From positions 578,993 to 642,992 of the forward strand of contig NZ_RCNS01000004.1 in NCBI RefSeq assembly GCF_009725995.1: a DNA stretch of 64,000 bases. The letters are read 5' to 3'. The stretch comes from Zobellia laminariae (GTDB taxonomy: Bacteria; Bacteroidota; Bacteroidia; Flavobacteriales; Flavobacteriaceae). Below are positions 19,617 to 27,890 of this stretch, piece after piece (position 1 is the first letter of the stretch; each line of letters begins with the position of its first letter). A program made the translations under genes and the position numbers. A model generated the notes under the pieces. That model was given only the letters and a program-made list of their open reading frames with translations, did no database searches and was not told where the DNA came from.

Positions 19617-21380
19617 TTATTTCAGTTTCTCAGTTTGACATTTATGGTTTACCAAGTCTAGTCCATCATCTATCAAATGGCCTACCTTAGGATTATTTAG
19701 TTTTACGGATTGTAAATGCACCGAAATTTCATGAGCAAATTCATGGTCTCCATTCTCTTTTGCAAGTTCGTAAAGCTCAACGGGCAATAACCAATCATTA
19801 GGATAATTGTCTCTTATGGCTTCAAAAACTTTATGCCTAGAAATTGTAATATTCTTACCTTCTCTAAAATGACGTATTTGCTCATAATATTGCTCTAATT
19901 GAGTATGAGAGGCATTGCCCTTAGATTTTATTGTGGTGGATGAAACCTTATGGGTAACTAAATCAAAACTACTTAAATCAGCAGGGCCGTTATAAGCGGA
20001 AGCTATTTCTTGACCTACGGCCATACTATAAAGCTCGTCATTACTTTCAAAAAGAACCTTGTCATTATGGGTAACACAACAGTTTTTAAAGGTGACCAAT
20101 ATAATATCTCCCTGTAAGTTACGGGTTCCGGTAATTATTTCTCCGGCTATTTTTATGTGGCCGTCAAATTCTAAGGAAATCTGTTGTCCTTCAAAAATAT
20201 TATAGGCTTTAAGATCAAGCGGACTCATATCTTCAATGGCCAAGTTCATTCCTTTAAGTTTTCCCAAAGGAGAACCAAAGCCAGTGGCATGCTGTTTAAT
20301 ACTATGCCCTACAAGCTCTTTGTCACGAAAAGAGAGTGCTGTGGGGCCTATAGATTGAAAAAATACAGGTTTGCCTTCGTGTTCAATTATACTATCAAAA
20401 TTACCTGAAATCTGTAGCCCTGTACTAAGTTCAATAGTACCTAGTTCTTTAGATGCAATGAGCTTTTTAATTCCGCTTAACCCACCACGGCGTAAAGCCA
20501 TAGTATTTGCGAACTCCTCTAAAACTTGACTTAGATAGGCAAAATCTGGCGTAACAAAGAGTTGAGGTTGTGGTTGCGTAATATCAAACGAGGTATAGGC
20601 TGCGTCTATGGAATACGGTTTTTTCTTTACTTCATCCGTCATGCACCAAGCGCTTTCTCCAATAGAAGAAAGAAGTCCGGCGCCATATATTTTTGGATTT
20701 TCGGGTGTGCCAATAAGACCATATTCAACGGTCCACCAGTGTAAGTTCCTTATCAGTGCAATTTCACTGGGTTCTCCCATGTTATTTTGCAGGTCTTCAA
20801 TGTGCCTTTCGGCTTTGTCTATATCTTCTTGTGGAGTACCCTGGGCTTCTTTTATGATAGAAAGGTGGCGTACTGCCTCATAGAGTTCATAATCTTTCGA
20901 ATTTGATATCGCTTTAGAACCAATCTCACCAAATCTACGCAGGTATTCTGCATATTCAGGATTGGCAATAATGGGTGCATGACCTGCGCCTTCATGAATA
21001 ATGTCTGGTGCAGGTGTATATTCTATATGATCTAACTGTCTTATATCTGAAGCAATAACCAATACATTGTATGCTTGGAATTCCATAAAAGCCGATGGAG
21101 GAATAAAACCATCAACGGCAACTGCCGCCCAACCTATTTCTTTTAAGATACGGTTCATGCCGTACATGTTTGGAATATGGTCTATGGAAATTCCGGTTTT
21201 TTGTAATCCTTCTAGGTATGAAGCATGGGCAAACTTACTAAGGTAATTCACATTTTTACGCATCACATAACGCCAAACGGCTTGATCAATAGCCGAGTAT
21301 TCACCATAGTCTTGCGGTTTAATATACTGCTGCAAATGTGCAGGTAGTTTGTCAAGAACAGGATTACTAGTGTACGTCAT
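19617..21380 (-). CDS. Aromatic amino acid hydroxylase (biopterin-dependent), extended C terminus
   Basis: A protein of 587 aa from ATG 21380 (MTYTSNPVLDK). The catalytic domain occupies roughly residues 20-340: iron ligands in DIIHEGAGHAP (the two His) and Glu in WWTVEYGLIG, plus IYGAGLLSSIGES. This is the phenylalanine-4-hydroxylase family, converting Phe to Tyr with tetrahydropterin and O2. Typical bacterial enzymes are about 260-300 aa; the additional roughly 250 C-terminal residues are a feature of Bacteroidota proteins and have no assigned role. There is no N-terminal ACT domain. No pterin carbinolamine dehydratase gene is adjacent. Confidence 0.88.
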   Translation of the reverse strand: MTYTSNPVLDKLPAHLQQYIKPQDYGEYSAIDQAVWRYVMRKNVNYLSKFAHASYLEGLQKTGISIDHIPNMYGMNRILKEIGWAAVAVDGFIPPSAFMEFQAYNVLVIASDIRQLDHIEYTPAPDIIHEGAGHAPIIANPEYAEYLRRFGEIGSKAISNSKDYELYEAVRHLSIIKEAQGTPQEDIDKAERHIEDLQNNMGEPSEIALIRNLHWWTVEYGLIGTPENPKIYGAGLLSSIGESAWCMTDEVKKKPYSIDAAYTSFDITQPQPQLFVTPDFAYLSQVLEEFANTMALRRGGLSGIKKLIASKELGTIELSTGLQISGNFDSIIEHEGKPVFFQSIGPTALSFRDKELVGHSIKQHATGFGSPLGKLKGMNLAIEDMSPLDLKAYNIFEGQQISLEFDGHIKIAGEIITGTRNLQGDIILVTFKNCCVTHNDKVLFESNDELYSMAVGQEIASAYNGPADLSSFDLVTHKVSSTTIKSKGNASHTQLEQYYEQIRHFREGKNITISRHKVFEAIRDNYPNDWLLPVELYELAKENGDHEFAHEISVHLQSVKLNNPKVGHLIDDGLDLVNHKCQTEKLK

Positions 21381-21463
21381 GCTAAAAGGTTTTCTGTTAT
21401 AAAGATACAAAAAAGGGTAGAGGAGTTTTTGCTTTCAATTAGGATGATTGAGACTGCTGTGTA

Positions 21464-21496
21464 AAAAAAGCCCTTTTAAAATAAAAGGGCTTTTTT
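21464..21496 (-). terminator. Terminator downstream of the DUF4136 gene
   Basis: A near-perfect palindrome: AAAAAAGCCCTTTT, a short AT loop, AAAAGGGCTTTTTT. It is bidirectional in form; on the minus strand it follows the DUF4136 stop. Confidence 0.85.
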
Positions 21497-21523
21497 AAAA
21501 TGTTTTAACGAATTGGAATCGTT

Positions 21524-22081
21524 TTATTTAGCAGCCACCGCATTAGGTGGGTATTGCATCAAGATTTCAGAAACAAACTCGCGTATGCGTTGTTCTTTCT
21601 TTTCCATATTGCTAATGTTATTCAAATTGCCAACTCCTTTACCTTGCCATACCAATTCTTTGCTTTTAGAATCAATTAGGTCAATGTATAGTGAACCTTC
21701 GGTACGGGTGCTAACATTATTGCCGCCTCCGCCCCAACCAGGGCCCCAGTAGTAAGGGCTCCAGCCCCAGCCGCCGCCCCAGTAGTTGTTGTAAATATCT
21801 ACTTGTTCTTTTTCTTTAGTGAATATGCTTACTAAAATATCTGGATTTTCAGATTTTGAAAAACCACGATTGGTCATTTCGGCTTCAATAGCACGTAGAA
21901 TTCGTTTTTTATCCAAATCCGAAATTTGAGCTTTGTCAATTCCTGTTTTATAAAAAGCATACGTTTTGTAGCTATCAAAATTGGCTTCTTTGTCGTAATC
22001 AGAAAGCACGCGCACAGAAGTACAAGAGCTTAAGAATAGCAACACAAGCATGGGTACCACTAGAATTTTAATCTTTTTCAT
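21524..22081 (-). CDS. DUF4136 domain lipoprotein
   Basis: A protein of 185 aa with lipobox (LVLLFLSSC at about residue 20). The DUF4136 pattern is visible: an early YDKEANFDSYKTYAFYKTG, IEAEMTNRGFSKSENPDILVS, and the last part LYIDLIDSKSKELVWQGKGVG. A Gly/Trp/Tyr-rich loop (YWGGGWGWSPYYWGPGWG) interrupts the domain, as often seen in Bacteroidota members. Envelope location; function unknown. Confidence 0.88.
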   Translation of the reverse strand: MKKIKILVVPMLVLLFLSSCTSVRVLSDYDKEANFDSYKTYAFYKTGIDKAQISDLDKKRILRAIEAEMTNRGFSKSENPDILVSIFTKEKEQVDIYNNYWGGGWGWSPYYWGPGWGGGGNNVSTRTEGSLYIDLIDSKSKELVWQGKGVGNLNNISNMEKKEQRIREFVSEILMQYPPNAVAAK

Positions 22082-22156
22082 AACAAAGTATAGTATTTGG
22101 TGTTAATACATCATTTTCATAATAAGCAGTCTCAAAAATCATGCCGAACAACGGTT

Positions 22157-22315
22157 TTATTGGCGGTTGGTTTTAGGGTCAAAACCATATGGGCAGTGTC
22201 TGCAACCACTTTCGCAACAGTAACCTCTCTTTAGGTGGTACTGTTGGGTAAATACCCGATACCCTTCTTCCGATAAGTAAAAATCGCCTTCCCCAGGCGG
22301 AATTATTTCTTTCAT
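22157..22315 (-). CDS. DUF5522 family small cysteine-rich protein, 52 aa
   Basis: A 52-residue frame with a strong ribosome binding site (AAAAAGGAG, 4 nt before ATG, unusual in this genome). The sequence has the DUF5522 pattern: FTQQYHLKRGYCCESGCRH followed by CPYGF, giving four conserved Cys (33, 34, 38, 41) and a His that suggest metal binding. The protein is cytosolic by composition. It lies in a gap that standard gene finders with a 60-codon cut-off would leave empty. Confidence 0.85.
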   Translation of the reverse strand: MKEIIPPGEGDFYLSEEGYRVFTQQYHLKRGYCCESGCRHCPYGFDPKTNRQ

Positions 22316-22521
22316 CAACTCCTTTTTCCGTTGTATTTAGTGAGTATAAAATTACTCCATTTAGTTGGCAAACAACCAAAAACGATTTTAAAACCGTACA
22401 TTTTATATGCGTTTAAGAGTATTTTAACGAATCATTATAATTATTGGCAGCAATGTTGTGTTATCGAAAATGACGGCTTAATAACAATTAACTTTATTAA
22501 GTGCCGTTTAAACCTTTGATT

Positions 22522-22851
22522 ATGATCTTAGTCTTTAGACATTTTTTTTATAAGAACTATGTTGGTCTATCACTTTGGCCCTTCATCATTTTAAAACATG
22601 ACGAACTCAAAGAAGATATTGTATTGATCAATCATGAGAAAATTCACTTAAAGCAACAACAAGAATTGCTGATAGTTTTTTTCTACTTCCTCTATATCTC
22701 AGAATGGCTCATACGGACGGCTGTTTATTTTGATAGTTATAAGGCGTACCAGAATATTAGTTTTGAGCGCGAGGCCTATTCAAACGAGAAAAATTTGAAT
22801 TATACCAATGAGCGTAAAGCATTTAGTTTTATCAAATATCTTACGAAATAG
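22522..22851 (+). CDS. Small protein with HExxH motif (M56-like fragment)
   Basis: A protein of 109 aa from ATG 22522 (the GTG at 22501 is an alternative). It contains a zinc-protease-like motif, NHEKIHLKQQQELL (HEKIH), followed by a hydrophobic stretch and a later acidic motif FEREAYSNE that could supply the third ligand. This arrangement resembles the metallopeptidase core of BlaR1/M56 proteins reduced to its minimum. The preceding residues are partly hydrophobic (YVGLSLWPFIILK). Activity is unproven. Confidence 0.65.
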   Translation: MILVFRHFFYKNYVGLSLWPFIILKHDELKEDIVLINHEKIHLKQQQELLIVFFYFLYISEWLIRTAVYFDSYKAYQNISFEREAYSNEKNLNYTNERKAFSFIKYLTK

Positions 22852-22923
22852 ATCATGTAATTTGGTTTACGTAATTAATACTTCACTTTAATAGCACTAT
22901 TTTTCGCCCTACTTTTGTCAAGT

Positions 22924-23835
22924 ATGCGCGAAACGACCGAAAATCAAGAAGTACACTTATCCATTCTTGACCAGAAAAAAGTATCCCTTGTTCTAAAAAG
23001 GGAAGACCGCATACACCCCTTAATCTCAGGGAATAAGTACAGAAAGCTCAAATACAATTTAAAAGAAGCAAAGACACAAGGTTTTGATACGCTTCTTACG
23101 TTTGGCGGGGCTTTTTCCAACCATATTGCGGCTACGGCCTACGCCGGTAAAATTCATGGTTTAAAAACTATTGGAATTATACGGGGCGAGGAACTTGCCC
23201 AAAAATGGCAAGAGAATAGTACTTTAAAACTAGCGGAATCCCATGGTATGCAATTCAAATTTGTTTCTAGGGAAGCATACCGAGAAAAGGATACTCCACA
23301 ATTTATTAATGATTTAAAAGAAGAATTTGGTGCTTTTTATCTTTTGCCAGAGGGCGGAACCAATCCTTTGGCAATAAAGGGGTGTGAAGAAATTCTAACT
23401 ACAAGTGATGCCAATTTTAATGTTGTATGTTGTGCAGTTGGCACGGGTGGTACCATAGCAGGGATTAGTAATGGTGCATTTAGCTCACAAAAAGTTTTAG
23501 GGTTTCCCGCGCTTAAAGGAGATTTTTTACAAGAAGATATTTGTAAATTTGCATTGAGAGAAAATTGGAAGTTGGTAACAGACTATCATTTTGGAGGTTA
23601 CGCAAAGGTGACAGAAGAGTTGGTAAGTTTTATAAACGATTTCAAATTAAAGACTCAAATACCGTTAGACCCTATTTACACAGGGAAAATGATATATGGT
23701 ATTTTAGATTTAATTCAGAAAGGATATTTTCCTCCTAAAACAAAAATACTGGCCATCCATAGTGGAGGGCTCCAAGGTATTGACGGGATGAACCGTAATT
23801 TGCTGAAGAAAAATCTACCATTAATAAATATATGA
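22924..23835 (+). CDS. 1-aminocyclopropane-1-carboxylate deaminase / D-cysteine desulfhydrase family
   Basis: A PLP-dependent fold-type II enzyme of 303 aa. The PLP lysine is in SGNKYRKLKYN; FGGAFSNHIAATAYAG binds the substrate carboxylate; the phosphate-binding loop is AVGTGGTIAGI. Members deaminate ACC or D-cysteine; the sequence alone does not decide which. The ATG at 22924 is chosen over the TTG at 22915; a TACTTTTG box at 22910-22917 lies so close that the mRNA may be leaderless. Its stop overlaps the start of the next gene (ATGA), so it is co-transcribed with the glucosaminidase gene. Confidence 0.85.
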   Translation: MRETTENQEVHLSILDQKKVSLVLKREDRIHPLISGNKYRKLKYNLKEAKTQGFDTLLTFGGAFSNHIAATAYAGKIHGLKTIGIIRGEELAQKWQENSTLKLAESHGMQFKFVSREAYREKDTPQFINDLKEEFGAFYLLPEGGTNPLAIKGCEEILTTSDANFNVVCCAVGTGGTIAGISNGAFSSQKVLGFPALKGDFLQEDICKFALRENWKLVTDYHFGGYAKVTEELVSFINDFKLKTQIPLDPIYTGKMIYGILDLIQKGYFPPKTKILAIHSGGLQGIDGMNRNLLKKNLPLINI

Positions 23836-24686
23836 CACGTAGACTTATAGTATTATCTCTTTTGAGCATAGTTTTTATTGGATGTAAAGCAAAGCGCACG
23901 GTTGCGACCAGAAGTGAGGCTCCAAAAAAGAAAACAGAAGTTGTTGTTGTAAAAAAAGAGACCAAGAAACCAGATGATGGTCTTTTTCCCATGCCTGAAG
24001 ATACAGGAGAATTCTTGCGCTTTAGTATTGGGTCTCCCGAAGAATATGTAGAGACTTTTTATGAGGTTGCCCAAATGGAAATGAAAGCTTTTGGCATACC
24101 GGCAAGTATTACCTTGGCTCAAGGTTTATTAGAAAGTGGATTAGGAAAAGGAGCTTTAGCTTTAAAAACAAATAACCATTTTGGAATAAAATGCCATACG
24201 GGTTGGGAAGGTGATTATGATTTTCATGATGATGATGAAAAAGGAGAATGCTTTAGAAAATACAACCACCCCATGTACTCGTACCGTGATCACAGTCTCT
24301 TTTTAAAAGGACGTTCGCGTTATGGTTTCTTGTTCGATTATAGGAACGACGATTATAAAAGGTGGGCCAAAGGCTTAAGACAGGCTGGTTATGCTACTGA
24401 TAAGCATTATCCACAAAAGCTTATTTCATTAATTGAACGGTATGAACTGTACAAATATGATACAGAAATAACGAAGCAAAGTTATAGTCAAAGAAAGGAA
24501 GAGCCCATAATAGCTGCTCGTACGCAAAATAAAGTACATATTGTTCAAAAGGGAGATACGTTGTATTCTATCTCTAGATCATATTCAGTTTCTGTAGAGG
24601 ATTTAAAACGATGGAACTATATGTACGATAGTAATTTAGACATTGGTCAAGAACTTACCGTTAAGACAGAAAATTTCAATAAATAG
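23832..24686 (+). CDS. Glucosaminidase with LysM domain, lipoprotein
   Basis: A protein of 284 aa. It has a lipoprotein signal (VLSLLSIVFIGC), a linker, a GH73-type N-acetylglucosaminidase domain (about residues 65-215; PASITLAQGLLESGLGKG contains the likely catalytic Glu, then NNHFGIKCH and YRDHSLFLKGRSRYGFL) and a C-terminal LysM domain (HIVQKGDTLYSISRSY, about 235-280) that binds peptidoglycan. It probably cleaves septal or lateral peptidoglycan from the outer membrane side. The end abuts hemL by one base. Confidence 0.9.
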   Translation: MTRRLIVLSLLSIVFIGCKAKRTVATRSEAPKKKTEVVVVKKETKKPDDGLFPMPEDTGEFLRFSIGSPEEYVETFYEVAQMEMKAFGIPASITLAQGLLESGLGKGALALKTNNHFGIKCHTGWEGDYDFHDDDEKGECFRKYNHPMYSYRDHSLFLKGRSRYGFLFDYRNDDYKRWAKGLRQAGYATDKHYPQKLISLIERYELYKYDTEITKQSYSQRKEEPIIAARTQNKVHIVQKGDTLYSISRSYSVSVEDLKRWNYMYDSNLDIGQELTVKTENFNK

Positions 24687-25967
24687 ATGTTATATCAAAG
24701 AAGTAGTGCCCTATTTGCTGAGGCGCAAAAATATATTCCAGGAGGAGTTAACTCACCAGTTCGTGCTTTTAAGGCAGTAGGAGGAGACCCTATTTTCGTA
24801 AAAAAAGCAAAAGGAGCTTATTTGTATGATGAAGATGATAATCGGTTAATCGATTATATCGCTTCATGGGGTCCGTTAATTTTGGGCCATGCTCATGAAC
24901 CCGTAATTAGTGCGGTAATTGAGAAAGCAAAACTAGGTACTTCTTTTGGGATGCCTACAGAAATTGAAACCCAGTTAGCACAATTGGCAGTTTCAATGGT
25001 GCCTAATATTGATAAAATAAGATTTGTAAACAGCGGGACGGAAGCTTGTATGAGTGCTGTGCGCTTGGCTCGTGGGTATACAGGGAAAGATAAGATTATA
25101 AAATTTGCTGGTTGTTACCACGGTCATTCAGATTCATTTTTGATACAAGCGGGTAGTGGAGCCGTTACTTTTGGTAGCCCTAACAGTCCTGGCGTAACAA
25201 AGGGTACTGCAAAAGACACCCTTTTGGCTATCTATAATGATATTGAAAGTGTTCGTGCATTGGTAGCTGCAAATAAAGGTGAAATCGCAACGGTAATTAT
25301 TGAACCGGTTGCAGGTAATATGGGATGTATAGTTCCTACGGATGAATTTATAAAAGGACTTCGTGAACTTTGTACCCAAGAGGGTATTTTGTTGCTGTTT
25401 GATGAGGTTATGACCGGTTTCCGTTTAGGAAAAGGGGGAGCACAGGAAGCACTTGGTATTGATGCGGATATTGTTTGTTTTGGAAAAGTGATTGGTGGAG
25501 GTTTACCTGTTGGTGCTTTTGCCGCAAAAGCCGAAATTATGTCGCATTTGGCACCGGAAGGTCCAGTTTATCAAGCAGGAACTTTAAGTGGTAACCCATT
25601 AGCGATGGCTGCTGGTTTAGCAATGCTTACGGAGTTGAATAACAAGCCAGAAGTTTTTGAAAGTCTCGCTAAAAAGACTGCTTATCTTCATGAAGGTCTA
25701 GATTCTGTTTTAAAGGAAAAAGGTGTTCCTTACCAAATTAATAGATTTGGTAGCATGATATCAGTACATTTTACTGAAAATCCTGTGGTTGATTTTGACA
25801 GCTCAGCTAAAGGTAACAATGAGACCTTTAAAAAGTACTTTCATGGCATGCTAGAAAATGGCATTTACTTGCCACCAAGTGCATTTGAAAGCTATTTTCT
25901 AAATGACGCTCTTACCTATACGGATATAGATGAAACCGTAGCAGCTTTGAAAAAAGTGAATTTATAG
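24687..25967 (+). CDS. hemL: Glutamate-1-semialdehyde 2,1-aminomutase
   Basis: HemL converts glutamate-1-semialdehyde to 5-aminolevulinate in the C5 route to tetrapyrroles. The 426 aa length is standard. PLP-binding features are [32 protein letters not shown], and the Schiff-base Lys in [15 protein letters not shown]; the end ([12 protein letters not shown]) is typical. It begins directly after the glucosaminidase stop, forming the third gene of this unit, though the functional connection is not evident. Confidence 0.97.
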   Translation: MLYQRSSALFAEAQKYIPGGVNSPVRAFKAVGGDPIFVKKAKGAYLYDEDDNRLIDYIASWGPLILGHAHEPVISAVIEKAKLGTSFGMPTEIETQLAQLAVSMVPNIDKIRFVNSGTEACMSAVRLARGYTGKDKIIKFAGCYHGHSDSFLIQAGSGAVTFGSPNSPGVTKGTAKDTLLAIYNDIESVRALVAANKGEIATVIIEPVAGNMGCIVPTDEFIKGLRELCTQEGILLLFDEVMTGFRLGKGGAQEALGIDADIVCFGKVIGGGLPVGAFAAKAEIMSHLAPEGPVYQAGTLSGNPLAMAAGLAMLTELNNKPEVFESLAKKTAYLHEGLDSVLKEKGVPYQINRFGSMISVHFTENPVVDFDSSAKGNNETFKKYFHGMLENGIYLPPSAFESYFLNDALTYTDIDETVAALKKVNL

Positions 25968-25987
25968 ACAGTTGTTACAATGCTGGA

Positions 25988-26227
25988 TTATTCACTATCC
26001 GGCATTGTAGCAAATTCTTTTCGTTTGTTTTCGAACCAATTCTGCATACCGTTGGGCGTTTGCATAAGATTTTGCATCTCTTCCATTGCTTTTAGATGGG
26101 CCCCATCTTTTTTCTGAAACATTTCCATACCGTGCTTTTTACTTAGTTCGGCAATTTCTTCAAATGTATTTGCAGAAAATTCTATGTCACAGGCACCGCC
26201 TAGTTGTTTGCATGTCATTGTTTTCAT
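25988..26227 (-). CDS. DUF1059-like small protein
   Basis: A protein of 79 aa with the start MKTMTCKQLGGACDIEF and then FEEIAELSKKHGMEMF, the pattern of DUF1059 proteins. The two Cys residues of the opening motif are conserved in that family. A cytosolic protein of unknown function, encoded on the opposite strand and convergent with hemL. It lies 23 nt downstream of the MepB-like gene and may share its transcript. Confidence 0.75.
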   Translation of the reverse strand: MKTMTCKQLGGACDIEFSANTFEEIAELSKKHGMEMFQKKDGAHLKAMEEMQNLMQTPNGMQNWFENKRKEFATMPDSE

Positions 26228-26250
26228 GAGAAAGTATTTTTAGTAATCGT

Positions 26251-26763
26251 TTAAAATTCGTTATAAAGACTTAGGACTTTAGTTAAATCTATTTTGTCGT
26301 CTATCTTATAGAAATAGCGTAGTTGCCATTTTTGGGTAGTTAGCGCTTGTTTACTTGTTGCCTTATCCCAAGGGGGGTATACGCGAAAACCACGTTTGCC
26401 TTCCTTTTTTAATGTTGAAACTATTCCCTTTTCAAGTAGCATGTTTTTAGGGAATACAAATTGCCCTAACATATCACCCTTACTTACATTAATCACAAAG
26501 TAATTAAATAAATCACTTTCTTCAAATGGGGAAATTGGACCCTTTGCAATCCGCTTCCAAAAAGTAACAAACTGCCCAACCTTCTTTGGTGTTATTTTGG
26601 CATTCCTACAGATAATAATATTTGTATTCAGTTTAAACCTGCATGCTTGATAATCTCTGCTTTCTTCTTCTAATTCAAAATTAGATATAGATAAGTGAGA
26701 TGGTTGATATACTTTAGAAACAATATGTTCAAGTTCTTCGCCCATTAATTTTTGCTGTAGCAT
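26251..26763 (-). CDS. MepB family protein
   Basis: A protein of 170 aa. The family core is recognisable: RFKLNTNIIICRNAKITPKK, FVTFWKRIAKGPISPF and KRGFRVYPPWDKATSKQA. MepB was named from the Staphylococcus aureus mepRAB operon; its biochemical role is not known, and no efflux pump gene is adjacent here. There is no signal peptide. Confidence 0.85.
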   Translation of the reverse strand: MLQQKLMGEELEHIVSKVYQPSHLSISNFELEEESRDYQACRFKLNTNIIICRNAKITPKKVGQFVTFWKRIAKGPISPFEESDLFNYFVINVSKGDMLGQFVFPKNMLLEKGIVSTLKKEGKRGFRVYPPWDKATSKQALTTQKWQLRYFYKIDDKIDLTKVLSLYNEF

Positions 26764-26796
26764 AAAAATAGCTAAATAAGTAGTAGTCTTGGGAAC

Positions 26797-26832
26797 AAAA
26801 AAAAGGGCTGCACATATGTGCAGCCCTTTTTT
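26797..26832 (-). terminator. Terminator downstream of the Spy/DUF4890-like gene region
   Basis: A perfect palindrome: AAAAGGGCTGCACAT and its complement, flanked by A and T tracts. It lies between the MepB-like gene and the 26850-27293 gene and can stop transcription of the latter. Confidence 0.85.
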
Positions 26833-26849
26833 ACAGAAAATATACGCGT

Positions 26850-27293
26850 TTACTTCTTTGATTTACGCTCTGCTTTTCTTTTTTTGGAATGTTTTTGACC
26901 TCTTTGGTGGTGCATTGTTTGCCATTTCTCGTATTGCTCGGCAGAAAGAATCTTTTTCATTTCAGCTTTACGGGCAATCATTTTGTCCAATTTGGCATTT
27001 TGCATAGCGTAATGCTCATCTGAAGTTAGTTTTTTACGTTCACCTTCTTCTTTCTGCGCTTTGCGTTCTTCATGTTTAGCTTTGCGTTCTTTGGCATCCT
27101 CTAAATTAATGGCCTTTATTTTTTGCTCTTGGGCCGATGTTAAGTCTAGAGCCAATGTCATTTTCTTGGTATGAAGGGTTGCAATCTGTTCCGCTGTTAG
27201 GTCTTTCATACCATCTCTACCGTGTCCTTTTTCTCTTTGGGCCATTGCGGTAAGCCCTACCATACATACTAATGCTACAATTATCTTTTTCAT
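26850..27293 (-). CDS. Secreted basic helical protein (Spy/LTXXQ or DUF4890-like)
   Basis: A protein of 147 aa with signal peptide (MKKIIVALVCMVGLTAMAQ) and a helical, highly charged body. The motifs DLTAEQIATLHTKKMTLALDL and ILSAEQYEKWQTM resemble the LTxxQ repeats of CpxP/Spy-type periplasmic chaperones; the C terminus is Lys/Arg-rich (HSKKRKAERKSKK). A role in envelope stress or metal response is possible but not shown. Confidence 0.72.
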   Translation of the reverse strand: MKKIIVALVCMVGLTAMAQREKGHGRDGMKDLTAEQIATLHTKKMTLALDLTSAQEQKIKAINLEDAKERKAKHEERKAQKEEGERKKLTSDEHYAMQNAKLDKMIARKAEMKKILSAEQYEKWQTMHHQRGQKHSKKRKAERKSKK

Positions 27294-27410
27294 GTTTTTT
27301 TGTTTAAGATTATACTACTTAGAGTGAGAAGGAACAATAAGGTTTAACTAGATTATCTTATTTATGTAATAATTAACAGGATGGAGAAGTTGATTTTAGG
27401 GCATGAAAAA

Positions 27411-27435
27411 GGGCGAAGAAATGATTTCTTCGCCC
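27411..27435 (-). terminator. Terminator hairpin after the 51-aa peptide gene
   Basis: The arms GGGCGAAGAAAT and ATTTCTTCGCCC form a perfect 11-12 bp hairpin, 33 nt downstream of the small gene at 27468-27623; a run of pyrimidines follows on the minus strand. Confidence 0.7.
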
Positions 27436-27467
27436 TCACAAAGTAGGTCGTTCAATGTTTAAATATT

Positions 27468-27623
27468 TTAGTCCAATGTCTCTGCAGAGCTAACTTGTTC
27501 CATATCTGCCGATGCCATTTCTACAGTCTGGGGAGATTGGTCAGAATTGGTTTGATTGTAATAAACTAATGATGCAATTACGAATCCGGCTAGGTATAAA
27601 GAACTTTTTAGTTTCTGAGACAT
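27468..27623 (-). CDS. Small membrane-anchored protein, 51 aa
   Basis: A 51-residue frame: MSQKLKSSLYLAGFVIASLV, then a polar acidic tail (SADMEQVSSAETLD). One N-terminal hydrophobic helix, or a signal peptide, is followed by about 28 exposed residues. It has its own downstream terminator and is separated from both neighbours, which supports a real gene. Function unknown. Confidence 0.6.
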   Translation of the reverse strand: MSQKLKSSLYLAGFVIASLVYYNQTNSDQSPQTVEMASADMEQVSSAETLD

Positions 27624-27831
27624 GGGGTATGTTTTATTGATTCTGATACTAATTTAGACAAAAGAAGAAGGTAAAGAGAAAGGTTGTTGTAAAGCGACCT
27701 TAGGTTGTGGTCAACTTACCCAAAATTGTTGTCTGCAATTTCGCTTCATCGATACGTGATGTAGTTCGTCGATGTTTTGGGGGATTATGGTCATTTTTTC
27801 TACTAAAAAATGATATAACCTTACTAATAAA

Positions 27832-27880
27832 CAGTATGGCGGCAATAATGCTTGCATACACTATTACTGCCACCATACTG
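27832..27880 (-). terminator. Hairpin terminator after the zinc metalloprotease gene
   Basis: Two 18-nt arms (CAGTATGGCGGCAATAAT and its near complement). As minus-strand RNA all 18 pairs form, two as G-U. It starts 11 nt after the stop of 27891-30386. The following T tract is weak, so it may instead protect the 3' end. Confidence 0.6.
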
Positions 27881-27890
27881 AACTATATTG

